A DNA stretch of 44,147 nt from Blastopirellula sp. (GTDB lineage Bacteria; Planctomycetota; Planctomycetia; Pirellulales; Pirellulaceae), in the NCBI GenBank assembly GCA_002733575.1, contig NVWB01000161.1, forward strand, positions 1-44,147. The letters run 5' to 3'. This document shows positions 14,657-23,572 of this stretch, in pieces. The notes beneath the pieces were generated by a model. That model ran no database searches, had not been told where the DNA came from, and worked only from the letters and a program-made list of their open reading frames with translations. The first letter of the stretch is position 1, and every line of letters starts with the position of its first letter. The position numbers and the translations under genes were made by a program.

Positions 14657-16642
14657 ATGGCTTTCCAAACTGCGTCAGGTTATAACAACCTGCCAAATGG
14701 TAACTTCTCTGCAGTTATCTATTCCAAGAAGGTACAACTTGCCTTTCGGAAGAAGACTGTTGTCGGAGATGTTACAAACTCTGACTATCTCGGTGAAATC
14801 TCAGCAATGGGTGACACTGTAAAGATCATCAAAGAGCCTAAGTAACTTTGGGCCTCAGTGTGGGAACACATTGATAAACATCCTGTGAATTGCTGGAACC
14901 CTGAGATGGGAATCAGCAGCCAAGCCCTGAAGAGGGAAGGTTCAGAGACTAGGGTGTACTTATAAACAAGTAGTGGCTCGGCGTAGCTAACGAAAGGGAA
15001 ACAAGATGAACAAACGTAAAAGAGGCATCCTCTATGGTTGTGCTATCGGAGATGGAGGAATCTATCTGGATAAAAGCCAAGCTAAGGATACTGCTAGAAT
15101 GATTATAGGTCACGGACCTAAGCAACTAGAGTATTTAGAGGACAAATCTAATCTTATTCATAGTGTACTAGGAGGTAAGAAACCTAGTATATACACGTAT
15201 AAGAGCTTCAACAAGAGAGTAGGTAAGACCTACACCAATCATCAAATGTATCGTAATGACAAATACTTTAGGCAGATGCACAGAGTATTATACCCAGAAG
15301 GTAAGAAAGTCTTTACGGAGAAATTGCTAAGCTACTTAACAGACTACAGCTTAGCTCTTTGGTATATGGATGACGGTTGTGGCACTATCTTTTACAACAA
15401 GAAGGCTAGGGTTAAAAAGCCCGGTGGTTGTATGACGAGGATATCCACGTATTGTTCTAAAGAAGAGGCTAAACTACTAAGAGAATGGTTTACCAACAAG
15501 TACCAGATCACCCCTAAGTTTGATATAGACAACAGGAATGATAAGTACTCTCTTAGGTTTAATACCAAAGAGTCTAAGGTGTTTGCTTCAATTGTTTCCC
15601 CATACATATTCCAATCAATGAAATATAAATTGGATCATGTAGATAAGTACATCCCACGAGTGCAGGACACCCTACTGGGTGAAGATATAGTCCGAACTAT
15701 AGAGAAGTAAATCTATAGACATTGAGGTTAAACTCCTTAATAAAGAACAAATTGGAAGTAACTGTACGTGCATACGCACGAGGCACTCAGATTAAAGCTC
15801 AAGACCTTGACGATGAGGACTTCTCCTTGGTTGTTGACAAGTCTAACTACTTTGCATTCAAGTTGGATGACATTGAAGAAGCACATTCTCATGTGAACTT
15901 TATGTCTCTTGCCTCTGATCGTGCTGGGTACCGTTTGGCTGACCAACATGACCAAGAAGTACTTGGTTACCTGTCAGGTTACTCTCAGTCCGCTCTTAGT
16001 GGCAAAGCAGACACAGTTAACACTACCGTAAATGGTACTAAAGCTGTTTCTACTGCAGGCTCTGATGAACTTCTGACTTCTATGAAGATGATCAAGAGTA
16101 GCTTCGGTAACATTACTACTGCTTCGGCTGCGGATCACTCGATCCCACTTGCTGCACGTCTGCCGGGTGCTACTGCGCTTCCTACTGCGTATGTCTCGCC
16201 TATTATGATGATCAACCGTATGGGCCGTTTGCTCGATACACAGTTTGTTGATTATGTAGGACGTTGGGTGGTTATTGATCCAGTCTTCTGGGAAATTATG
16301 CAGGATGAAGATTCTCGTCTTGTTAACTCAGAGTACACTGGGGCTAATATCTCTAACGGGATGGTCATGAATAACTGGAACGGTTTCCGTGTATATGTTT
16401 CGAACAACTTGCCTGCTGTAGGTGGAGGTGCTGCTACTACTGGTACTGCCAACCAAAATACAGACTATGGTGTGATTGTTGCTGGACATGATTCGGCTAT
16501 CGCAACTGCTGAGCAGATCAATAAGACAGAATCGTATCGTGACCCTGACAGCTTTGCTGACATTGTTCGTGGTATGCACCTCTACGGCAGAAAAATTCTA
16601 CGCCCAGAGGCTATTGTAACTGCTAAGTATAACTTGGCTTAA
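14657..16642 (+). CDS. major capsid protein, split by a group I intron (exons 14657-14839 and 15755-16642)
   Basis: Joining the two exons gives a 356-residue protein. Exon 1 encodes 61 residues ending ...KIIKEP and exon 2 resumes at EVTVRAYARG, restoring a smooth sequence typical of podovirus capsid proteins (HK97 fold). Unspliced reading would stop two codons after the exon end (AAG TAA). Exon 2 contains RAGYRLADQHDQEVLGYLSG and a long C-terminal part with VDYVGRWVVIDPVFWEIM and HGYGRK-like LYGRKILRPEAIVTA. AAGGAG lies upstream of the start. Promoter and leader at 14429-14513 serve it. Confidence 0.88.
14840..15754 (+). mobile_element. group I self-splicing intron in the capsid gene
   Basis: 915 bases. 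Core elements are visible: P (AATTGCTGGAA, from 14888), Q (AATCAGCAGCCAAGCC, from 14911), R (GTTCAGAGACTA, near 14939) and a perfect S consensus AAGATATAGTCC (15682-15693); R GACTA pairs with S TAGTC (P7), and TGCTG pairs with CAGCA (P4). The guide sequence ACTTTGGGCC in the first 20 bases pairs its GGGC with exon end GCCT (U-G at the splice site) and its ACTTT with exon 2 GAAGT (P10). The last intron base is G. All splice-site rules for group I introns are met. Confidence 0.93.
15006..15710 (+). CDS. intron-encoded LAGLIDADG homing endonuclease
   Basis: 234 residues with two LAGLIDADG motifs, RGILYGCAIGDGGIYL near the N-terminus and YSLALWYMDDGC in the middle, so it should act as a monomer that cuts intronless capsid genes. 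A GAAAGGG ribosome site precedes the ATG. The last residues (GEDIVRTIEK) are encoded by the S element and following core bases of the intron, so protein and ribozyme share sequence. It lies in the peripheral loop between R and S (P8 side). Confidence 0.92.
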   Translation: MNKRKRGILYGCAIGDGGIYLDKSQAKDTARMIIGHGPKQLEYLEDKSNLIHSVLGGKKPSIYTYKSFNKRVGKTYTNHQMYRNDKYFRQMHRVLYPEGKKVFTEKLLSYLTDYSLALWYMDDGCGTIFYNKKARVKKPGGCMTRISTYCSKEEAKLLREWFTNKYQITPKFDIDNRNDKYSLRFNTKESKVFASIVSPYIFQSMKYKLDHVDKYIPRVQDTLLGEDIVRTIEK

Positions 16643-16661
16643 TAGGTAGAAAGGATACACT

Positions 16662-17189
16662 ATGGCTACTTATGACATGACTTCGAGTGGTACTGCTACT
16701 GTTGGTGCTAACTCAATTGCTGTTCTTCCTTCTATGAAGCACGGTGAGGCAGTACGAAAGATTGAGGCTTACCTCGATTTTGGTAAACTTGTCCTAGACT
16801 CCGGCTATACGCTGGCTACTGGGGATGTCTTTCAACTGTTGGAAATTCCAGCGGGGACTATCGTCCTCAATGCTGGCGCTGAGGTAATGACTGCCTTTGA
16901 TGGAACTGCTACCGTGGATATTGATTTCGCTGGTGGTGATGACATCGTAGATGGTTTCAATGTTACTTCAGTAGGATTTGCTGCTGCTGGTACTAACGGT
17001 CAGACTAACACAATTGTTGGTGCTGCCGCTTCTACCTACACACAGTTTGTCTCTACTACTGATACTATTGATGTTACCTTGGCTTCTTCAAACGCCACTG
17101 TGGGTGTACTACGTGTATACGCGCATGTGATGGACTGCAATGAGCATGGTACTGTTGTGGTTGATGTAGACCGCGATCAACTCGCATAA
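16662..17189 (+). CDS. putative capsid decoration or minor head protein
   Basis: 175 residues, beta-rich, with many Thr, Gly and Ala and little charge. The pattern of short strands (FGKLVLDSGYTLATGDVFQLLEIPAGTIVLNAG) suits a beta-sandwich surface protein. It follows the capsid gene by 19 bases with an AAAGGA site and is itself followed by a terminator-like hairpin, so capsid and this gene form a small unit. A decoration role is inferred from position. Confidence 0.65.
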   Translation: MATYDMTSSGTATVGANSIAVLPSMKHGEAVRKIEAYLDFGKLVLDSGYTLATGDVFQLLEIPAGTIVLNAGAEVMTAFDGTATVDIDFAGGDDIVDGFNVTSVGFAAAGTNGQTNTIVGAAASTYTQFVSTTDTIDVTLASSNATVGVLRVYAHVMDCNEHGTVVVDVDRDQLA

Positions 17190-17201
17190 ACTGAACTGAG
17201 G

Positions 17202-17226
17202 GGGTGGCTTTCGGGTCACCCTTTCT
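17202..17226 (+). terminator. terminator-like hairpin after the capsid unit
   Basis: GGGTGGC (17202-17208) pairs with GTCACCC (17215-17221), seven pairs with one G-U, loop TTTCGG, then TTTCT. The T-run is weak, so partial termination is likely. Placement just after the capsid and decoration genes mirrors the late terminator of T7-like phages and would set a drop in expression before the tail genes. Confidence 0.6.
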
Positions 17227-17260
17227 ACCAATTACCTACAAGAGGACTTACTGGGCGTAG

Positions 17261-17989
17261 ATGGCTTACAATTACTTAGACATAGTTAATGTAGTAAACA
17301 GACGGGTGAATGAGACTGAGCTTACTTCAAGCAACTTCTCTTCTGCCTCTGGTTACTACTCTGCTGTCAAAGATGCAGTCAATGCTTCTATCCGGTACAT
17401 CAACCAGAGAGAGTTTGAGTGGCCGTTCAATAATACTACTTATGACGAAACACTTGTAGCTGGAACTATCCGGTATGCCTTCCAGTCTGACGCCAAGAGT
17501 GTAGACTTTGATACCTTCCGTATCCAGCGTAACGATACCTTTGGCAATGAGACCAGACCACTGATACGTATGGACTATGAAGAGTACGTACAGAAGAACT
17601 TAATCGACGATGAGTACAACACCAGTGACACAGGTATCCGTAAGTTACCTACACATGTGTTTGAAACACCAGACCAAGAGTACGGTGTGTGGCCTGCCCC
17701 GGATGCTGCTTACACTCTGTCATACGAGTACTACCAACTGCCTACTGACTTAAGTGCCCATAGTGACATACCTAGTATACCAGAGTCTTTTAGATTTATA
17801 ATCGCTGATGGGGCTATGTACTACGTGTACTTCTTCCGTGGTGACGAGGCATTAGCAGATAGAATAAAAGTAAAGTTTGATGAAGGGATAGATGCTATGC
17901 GTACTATCTACATTAACAGGTACAACAGTATCAGAGACACAAGAGTATTTAGAAACAGAGCTAGTCAATCTTCTAACAGGACTATCTAA
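17261..17989 (+). CDS. head-tail adaptor / tail tubular protein A-like
   Basis: 242 residues. The opening MAYNYLDIVNVVNRRVNETELTSSNF with a following helical region (YYSAVKDAVNASIRYINQREFEWPF) is the usual N-terminus of podovirus adaptor (gp11/TTPA-like) proteins, which form a ring under the portal. The C-terminal helix (VKFDEGIDAMRTIYINRYNSIRD) fits the same family. It ends one base into the next gene's start (TAATG), so the two are coupled. Confidence 0.75.
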   Translation: MAYNYLDIVNVVNRRVNETELTSSNFSSASGYYSAVKDAVNASIRYINQREFEWPFNNTTYDETLVAGTIRYAFQSDAKSVDFDTFRIQRNDTFGNETRPLIRMDYEEYVQKNLIDDEYNTSDTGIRKLPTHVFETPDQEYGVWPAPDAAYTLSYEYYQLPTDLSAHSDIPSIPESFRFIIADGAMYYVYFFRGDEALADRIKVKFDEGIDAMRTIYINRYNSIRDTRVFRNRASQSSNRTI

Positions 17990-19512
17990 TGCCTACTAAC
18001 AGAGAAACATTCCCTATCGAGGTAGTGGGGGGTTTAGTAACAAACCTTCCTCCTATCCAGCAGGGTTCTAAACTTCCCGGTAGTGCTAGGCGTTTAGTTA
18101 ACTTTGAAAACTCTATCAAAGGTGGGTACAGACGTATCAATGGTTTCACTAAGTGGGATATTAACATAGTACCTACTGTTACTTCATCTTCTCAAGTACT
18201 GGGGGTAGGATTCTTTGATGGGGCTGTAGTAGCTGCAAGAGAAGGAAAGATTTATACATCCACTGGATCAGGTTGGACACAGATTGCTACAGGAAGAACA
18301 CAAACAACTAAGCACAGATTTACTAGGTTCAACTTTGATGGCACTAGGAAGATTATGGGTCTCGACAGTAGTAACTACCCATACACGTGGGATGGCTCTT
18401 CTTTCGTCAATGTCAACGGGACCACAGACGTACTTGCCTGCACTCATGCTGTAGCCTTTAAAGATCATATGTTCTACGCTAAGGCTGACTTGGTAACTTA
18501 CTCCATCCCCTTTGATGAAACTGACTTCACTGTGGCTAATGGTTCTGGTAACTTCAGAATGCCGGGTGATGTCACAGGGATGATTGTATTCAGGAAAAGA
18601 TTGTTTATCTTCACAGAAGAAGAGATAAAAGTTCTGGATGGATCAAGCCTCTCAGACTTCATTTTAACCTCTGTATCAGAAGATGTAGGTTGTGTGTCTG
18701 AAGATACTATACAAGAAGTAGCTGGTGATATTGCTTTCCTATCCGCTGATGGGGTGAGACTACTCGGTGCTACTGACAGGATAGGAGATTTCTCTAATGC
18801 CCTCTCTTCTAAAAGTGTACAGAGTGACCTTACTGACTTCACTAGCACTTACAACCAGTTCTCGTCTGTAGTAATTAGAGGCAAGTCCCAATATAGAGTT
18901 ATGGGTTGGGTATCTGGTAGAGACTCTACTCTGACTGAAGGTTTCATAGGTACACAAGCACCCCCAGAAGGGTTAAAAGGTAACCACCAAGAGCATGACT
19001 TCCACTGGTCAGTAACAAAAGGTATAAAGTCCTACTCCTCAGATAGTGTGGTGTATACAGGTACGGAGTATGTTATCTTTGCTGGGGATACAGAGTACGT
19101 GTACAGGCTAGATAACGGAGATGACTTTGATGGTACCGCCATTACATCTAGCTACTGGACTCCTTACCTAACTTTCAATGATCCTATGCTAAGAAAGACT
19201 ATGTATAAGAAGTCTATGTACTTTGGCCCTGAGGGGGATGTTACTGGATCAGTAAACTTAAACTTTGACCTTAACGACAGTAGTAAAATTCAACCACCAA
19301 CTATTACTTTCTCTGCCTCAGGTGGTGGGGTAGTGTTTGGCTCTGGCGTGTTTGGAACATCTACTTATCGGTCAGCACCTAGTGCTATAGTTGATTGTTT
19401 GTTAGTAGGCTCTGGGTTTAATGTATCGTTAAAGTTTGAATTCACAGCCAGTAACGAACCATTTATTATAGACACAATACTAGTTGAACATTCGACAGAA
19501 GATAGGAGATAA
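17989..19512 (+). CDS. tail hub/tube protein, P22 gp10-like candidate
   Basis: 507 residues made of repeated beta segments, starting PIEVVGGLVTNLPPIQQGSKLPGSARRLVNFENSIKGG. The repeated blade-like pattern (VGFFDGAVVAAREGKIYTSTG, NYPYTWDGSSFVNVNG, MIVFRKRLFIFTEEEIKVLDGS, IAFLSADGVRLLGA) suggests a beta-propeller like the P22 gp10 DNA-stabilising tail hub. It is shorter than T7 gp12, so the nozzle here is probably of the gp10 type. It follows the adaptor gene directly, the expected order for the stem of a short tail. Confidence 0.65.
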   Translation: MPTNRETFPIEVVGGLVTNLPPIQQGSKLPGSARRLVNFENSIKGGYRRINGFTKWDINIVPTVTSSSQVLGVGFFDGAVVAAREGKIYTSTGSGWTQIATGRTQTTKHRFTRFNFDGTRKIMGLDSSNYPYTWDGSSFVNVNGTTDVLACTHAVAFKDHMFYAKADLVTYSIPFDETDFTVANGSGNFRMPGDVTGMIVFRKRLFIFTEEEIKVLDGSSLSDFILTSVSEDVGCVSEDTIQEVAGDIAFLSADGVRLLGATDRIGDFSNALSSKSVQSDLTDFTSTYNQFSSVVIRGKSQYRVMGWVSGRDSTLTEGFIGTQAPPEGLKGNHQEHDFHWSVTKGIKSYSSDSVVYTGTEYVIFAGDTEYVYRLDNGDDFDGTAITSSYWTPYLTFNDPMLRKTMYKKSMYFGPEGDVTGSVNLNFDLNDSSKIQPPTITFSASGGGVVFGSGVFGTSTYRSAPSAIVDCLLVGSGFNVSLKFEFTASNEPFIIDTILVEHSTEDRR

Positions 19513-19514
19513 CT

Positions 19515-20921
19515 TTGGGCGTTGGTTACACGAGGGTAGACACAGGCAATAATATAGCAGACGGTAACGTAATTGATGCTGCCGATTTAGATGGTGAGTT
19601 TGATGGCGTCGAGGCTGCCTTCCACGCTTCTACTGGACACACACATGACGGTACTGCTGCTGAGGGTGCGCCTATAGCTAAGATGGGGCCTGCTCAAGAG
19701 TACCTATCAGATGGTACCTCATTCAATCCAAAGACAGATAATACCTATGATCTTGGTACTGCCTTACTTGAGTGGAAAGACCTATACGTTGATGGAGTAG
19801 CATACCTAGACTCTTCTACCATTACTACTCTAACCACGGACCTTAGTACTGTAACCAGTGTTGGGGATTTAGCTGTTGCAGATGGAGGTACTGGCTCTTC
19901 TACTGCTGGTGCTGCAAGGACTGCCTTGGGCGTTGTTCCCGGTACAGATGTACAAGCTTATGATGCAACCCTACTGAGTATAGCTGCTCTGGGGACCGCT
20001 GCAGATAAGTTAGCCTACACTACTGGTGTGGACACATGGGCAGAGACTGCAATAACTACTGCCGGTAGAGCTTTGATTGACGATGCCAGTGCTTCTGCTC
20101 AAAGAACTACTATGGGTGTGGCTGTTGGATCAGACGTACAAGCATGGGATGCACAGTTAGATGACATAGCTGCCTTAGCAGTGGCTAACAGTAACTTCAT
20201 TGTAGCTAATGGAACTAACTGGGTTGCAGAGACTGGGGCTACTGCTCGTACCTCCCTCGGAGTACCGGGTGATGCTTCTACTGCCACCATCTCAGGGGCA
20301 TGGAACTACACAACAGACACAACAATGTCGGCTAACCTAACATTCGGGGATGCAGACGAGTTACGGTTTGGGGCTGGTAATGATTTTTCTATACTACATA
20401 ACGGTACAGCGACAAACATTATTAACAGTAAGACTCTCAGTCTTCAAGTTAGAAGTGACTTTGGGGTTACCTTCCTCAGTAACGGAAGCACTGAGACTGT
20501 AGCAACTTTCTTAGCTGATGGTGCTTGTTCTCTATACTTTAACAACAGTGTAAAGATTGCTACCACCACCACAGGGGTTACTGTCACAGGTGACTTAGTG
20601 GCTACAGGAGCGGTAGAAGGTAGTAGCTATGTTAATGTCCCCGGCTGGGGACAGACTTGGCAGGATATGTCTGGGTCAAGGGCTGCAAGCACAGCTTACC
20701 AGAATACCACTGGGTCACCTATATCAGTATCTGTCTGGGCCAGTACCGGTACTGGTAGAAATTTCTCAGTATCAACTGATAACATAACATACGTACCTGT
20801 AGGAAGGCTAACAGGCACAGGAGTAGTGGAGCAGATGGGTTCTTTTGTCATACCAGACCAACACTACTATAAAATTGACGGCGCTGTAACTAGCATTAAT
20901 GGCTGGGCAGAGTTGAGGTAA
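19515..20921 (+). CDS. second tail fibre protein
   Basis: 468 residues from a TTG at 19515 with AGGAG six bases upstream. The N-terminal part (TRVDTGNNIADGNVIDAADLDGEFDGVEAAFHA) matches an attachment domain common in marine podovirus fibres. The shaft has repeats such as ADGGTGSSTAGAARTALGV, and two parallel units (PGTDVQAYDATLLSIAAL and VGSDVQAWDAQLDDIAAL). The C-terminus looks like a beta-sandwich tip. Its place after the tail hub suggests the main fibre, while the spike genes at 2563-5878 may be alternates or partners. Confidence 0.7.
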   Translation: MGVGYTRVDTGNNIADGNVIDAADLDGEFDGVEAAFHASTGHTHDGTAAEGAPIAKMGPAQEYLSDGTSFNPKTDNTYDLGTALLEWKDLYVDGVAYLDSSTITTLTTDLSTVTSVGDLAVADGGTGSSTAGAARTALGVVPGTDVQAYDATLLSIAALGTAADKLAYTTGVDTWAETAITTAGRALIDDASASAQRTTMGVAVGSDVQAWDAQLDDIAALAVANSNFIVANGTNWVAETGATARTSLGVPGDASTATISGAWNYTTDTTMSANLTFGDADELRFGAGNDFSILHNGTATNIINSKTLSLQVRSDFGVTFLSNGSTETVATFLADGACSLYFNNSVKIATTTTGVTVTGDLVATGAVEGSSYVNVPGWGQTWQDMSGSRAASTAYQNTTGSPISVSVWASTGTGRNFSVSTDNITYVPVGRLTGTGVVEQMGSFVIPDQHYYKIDGAVTSINGWAELR

Positions 20922-20930
20922 GGAGTTATA

Positions 20931-22436
20931 GTGAAGAAGTTTAAAGGGTTTAATCCTAAACAACAGCTAGCTCTACTACAGAAGCTAGGGTATTCTGGTT
21001 CTACCCAATCAGATGAGATGGAAGCTTTTATTCAGTCTTCTCCGGGTGTGTCTGCTCAGATGGGTAAATACCACGAGATGGCTCAGAGTAGGCTTAACCC
21101 TAGTGTGGGGATGGCGACGGGAGGATTTACTAATTCATTCTTTGGACAACAACTGCTAGGGGGAAACAACCAAAACCAAGATACACAGGACCAACCAACA
21201 ACACCTAGTTCACCTGTTACAGACCTAGCCTCAGCAGAATCTAACTATGCTCAAGCTCAATTAGCCTATGCCAATAACCAGATAAAGCCTAACAAAGACC
21301 TACTGACTCAGGCACAGACCAGCCTACAGGCGGCACAATCAGCCAATTCTATCCTGTCAGGTACCTCAGCCGCCCAATTGACCCAGACAGGGGTAAAAGA
21401 CCCCTCATCCCTAGTGGTATCCCCTGATGTAGCCACTACCCCAGTCACCTCAGACCAGCTTATCACTGCGGGGACAGGACAGGTAGACCCGACAGCACCT
21501 GCCACGGTAGATACAGTAGGTAGCCCTGTAACAGCTACTTCTTCTACCCCTACTGATGCTGCTGTGTACGACCCTTCCCTTATATCAACCCAAGTACAGT
21601 CTGAACTGGACAGTATCCAAGCTGCACAAGGTACTCCTACTACTCAAGCTACTGTAAGGGGACAATTGGAATCTCTCATGGAAGACTTTGAGGGTGGAGG
21701 TACACCCCCTTGGGCTTCAGGCGCTATGCGTAAGGCTATGGGAGTAATGCAAGCCAGAGGTATGGGTGCCAGTTCTTTAGCTGGTGCTGCTGTAGTGCAA
21801 GCTGCTATGGAGTCTGCTATAGGTATAGCCTCTCAGGATGCCAGTACGTTTGCTGCGTTTGAGATGAAGAACTTAGATAACAGACAACAGACTTTAATAC
21901 TTAAGACTCAATTCAGAATACAGTCCTTGATGTCGGATCAGGCTCAGGTTAATGCTGCATCACAGTTCAACGCTGCCTCAGAGAACCAGACTAATCAATT
22001 CTTTGCAGGTCTCGAGACTTCTGTATCTCAGTTCAATGCTTCTCAGATTAACGCTATACGCCAGTTTAATGCTGGTGAAACTAATGCCATGTCCAAGTTC
22101 AATGAGCAGATTAAGTCTCAGCGTGACATGTTCAATGCACAGAATAGTCTAATTATCTCTCAGGCTAACACCAAGTGGAGACAGGATGTGGCTATAGCTG
22201 GGACTCAATCCCAGAATACTGCTAACATGTTTACTGCTTCACAGGTTAATGGTCTGACAACTAAGTCTATGGACCAAATCTGGCAGACTGAGAGAGACCT
22301 AATGAACTTTGCCTTTGCTAGTTCTGAATCTAAGAAAGATAGAAATTTAACCCTACTCCTAAAGAATAAACAGGTCAAGGGAGAGAAGAGTGAAGCTCTG
22401 GGGTTCTTAACAAGAAGGTTGTTGTTCGGATTATGA
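20931..22436 (+). CDS. internal virion protein with Gln/Asn-rich helical repeats
   Basis: 501 residues from a GTG with AGGAG upstream. Residues about 80-220 are a Pro/Thr/Gln-rich linker. The C-terminal half is helical and contains a repeating pattern of about 10-11 residues (NAASQFNAAS, SVSQFNASQ, AIRQFNAGE, AMSKFNEQ, RDMFNAQN), suggesting a long amphipathic rod. This is a common plan for proteins ejected with the DNA in podoviruses. The end overlaps the transglycosylase gene by four bases, and the pair is probably co-packaged. Confidence 0.65.
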   Translation: MKKFKGFNPKQQLALLQKLGYSGSTQSDEMEAFIQSSPGVSAQMGKYHEMAQSRLNPSVGMATGGFTNSFFGQQLLGGNNQNQDTQDQPTTPSSPVTDLASAESNYAQAQLAYANNQIKPNKDLLTQAQTSLQAAQSANSILSGTSAAQLTQTGVKDPSSLVVSPDVATTPVTSDQLITAGTGQVDPTAPATVDTVGSPVTATSSTPTDAAVYDPSLISTQVQSELDSIQAAQGTPTTQATVRGQLESLMEDFEGGGTPPWASGAMRKAMGVMQARGMGASSLAGAAVVQAAMESAIGIASQDASTFAAFEMKNLDNRQQTLILKTQFRIQSLMSDQAQVNAASQFNAASENQTNQFFAGLETSVSQFNASQINAIRQFNAGETNAMSKFNEQIKSQRDMFNAQNSLIISQANTKWRQDVAIAGTQSQNTANMFTASQVNGLTTKSMDQIWQTERDLMNFAFASSESKKDRNLTLLLKNKQVKGEKSEALGFLTRRLLFGL

Positions 22437-23098
22437 GTTACTTAAACTATCTTAATCAAGCTAGAGAATCCTCTGATAGAATATCCAGCGGAGACTATAC
22501 ACCTCTATCTACACCAAAGGATGACGCTGAAGAATCTACTGGCGGTCTGATGAGTAGAATGGTAAAGGAAGATACTGCTAAACCTAGCACAGAGGACATG
22601 ATCCTGAGATACATGGGCAGTATGAGACCTCCTGTTGAAGAGGGTATCGACACCAGAGTTCTGGAGAATAGGTTCAGGGGTACTGGGATTGACGCTGCAA
22701 GGGAGGCCTTGGCCACTATTGAGAGTAGAGGTAGCGGTGGGTACTCGGCCAGAGGGCCTGTAGTAAAATCTGGTATGTATCGTGGGCAAAGAGCCTTAGG
22801 TCGGTATCAAGTAATGCCCGGTAATGTACCCTCTTGGACAAAGAAAGCTCTGGGTAGGTCAATGACTCCTGATGAGTTTTTAGCTAGTTCAGAGGCTCAA
22901 GATGCAGTTGTAAACTATCAGCTACAGTCTTCCTTTGACAAGTATGGAACGTGGGAAGATGCTGCCTCTGTCTGGTTCTCTGGTAAGCCTGTAAGGAGAG
23001 CAGGGTCAGTATCAGACGGTAACCTGACCACACCAGAGTACCTACAGAAGTTTACTAGATACTATCAGCAATACTCTCAACCAAGAAGGGGTAGATAA
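22433..23098 (+). CDS. virion-associated lytic transglycosylase
   Basis: 221 residues. From about residue 85 the sequence has a goose-lysozyme-like layout: AREALATIESRGSGGY with the catalytic Glu in IESRG, then ALGRYQVMPGNVPSWTKKALG (the GRYQVMP motif), and TWEDAASVWFSGKP. The first 75 residues are a disordered, acidic leader. In related phages such an enzyme is ejected and opens a channel in peptidoglycan for DNA entry. It overlaps neighbours on both sides. Confidence 0.8.
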   Translation: MSYLNYLNQARESSDRISSGDYTPLSTPKDDAEESTGGLMSRMVKEDTAKPSTEDMILRYMGSMRPPVEEGIDTRVLENRFRGTGIDAAREALATIESRGSGGYSARGPVVKSGMYRGQRALGRYQVMPGNVPSWTKKALGRSMTPDEFLASSEAQDAVVNYQLQSSFDKYGTWEDAASVWFSGKPVRRAGSVSDGNLTTPEYLQKFTRYYQQYSQPRRGR

Positions 23099-23571
23099 TG
23101 GATGCACCTATACCGGGTCAGTCACTGACTTCAGCACCGGGGACATACCCCTATGAGAGACCACCAGAGATAAGTGACCCTGAAGAAGCAATTCAAATGC
23201 ACCTTACTCGTCTCAATACTTCTGAGATGATAGAGGATATTCTTGATACTCTTGAATTAGGTATCACTGTAAAGGAACTGACTGAAGGTATCGCTCGTAG
23301 TGCAGTAGCAGAAGGTCTACACTCTATTGATGTTAGTATGATCATCTCCCCTGTAATCCATGAGTACATTAAGTCCACTGCTGATGAAGCTGGTATTGAA
23401 TATGATGAAGGACTGATAGACGAAGAAGAGCAAGAAGCTAGGACGAATGCTATAGTAGCAGCTAAGGCTGAAGCTATGATGGGTAAAGAAGTAGAAGAAG
23501 AAATGCCTATGGCACCACCAGTTGAGCCTGTTGCAGAGGAACCTCGTGGACTGATGACGAGGAGAGTGTAA
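23098..23571 (+). CDS. internal virion protein candidate, small acidic
   Basis: 157 residues, acidic and mostly helical, with a Pro-rich tail (MAPPVEPVAEEP). No domain is recognised. It begins one base into the previous gene's stop and ends two bases before the next ATG, inside the block of ejection-protein genes. A chaperone or core component of the internal virion assembly is plausible from position alone. Confidence 0.6.
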   Translation: MDAPIPGQSLTSAPGTYPYERPPEISDPEEAIQMHLTRLNTSEMIEDILDTLELGITVKELTEGIARSAVAEGLHSIDVSMIISPVIHEYIKSTADEAGIEYDEGLIDEEEQEARTNAIVAAKAEAMMGKEVEEEMPMAPPVEPVAEEPRGLMTRRV

Positions 23572-23572
23572 C

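Noticed and set aside
14657..14845. A free-standing 62-residue gene ending at TAA 14845
   Set aside because: It is exon 1 of the capsid gene; the stop lies two codons into the group I intron, and exon 2 continues the protein.
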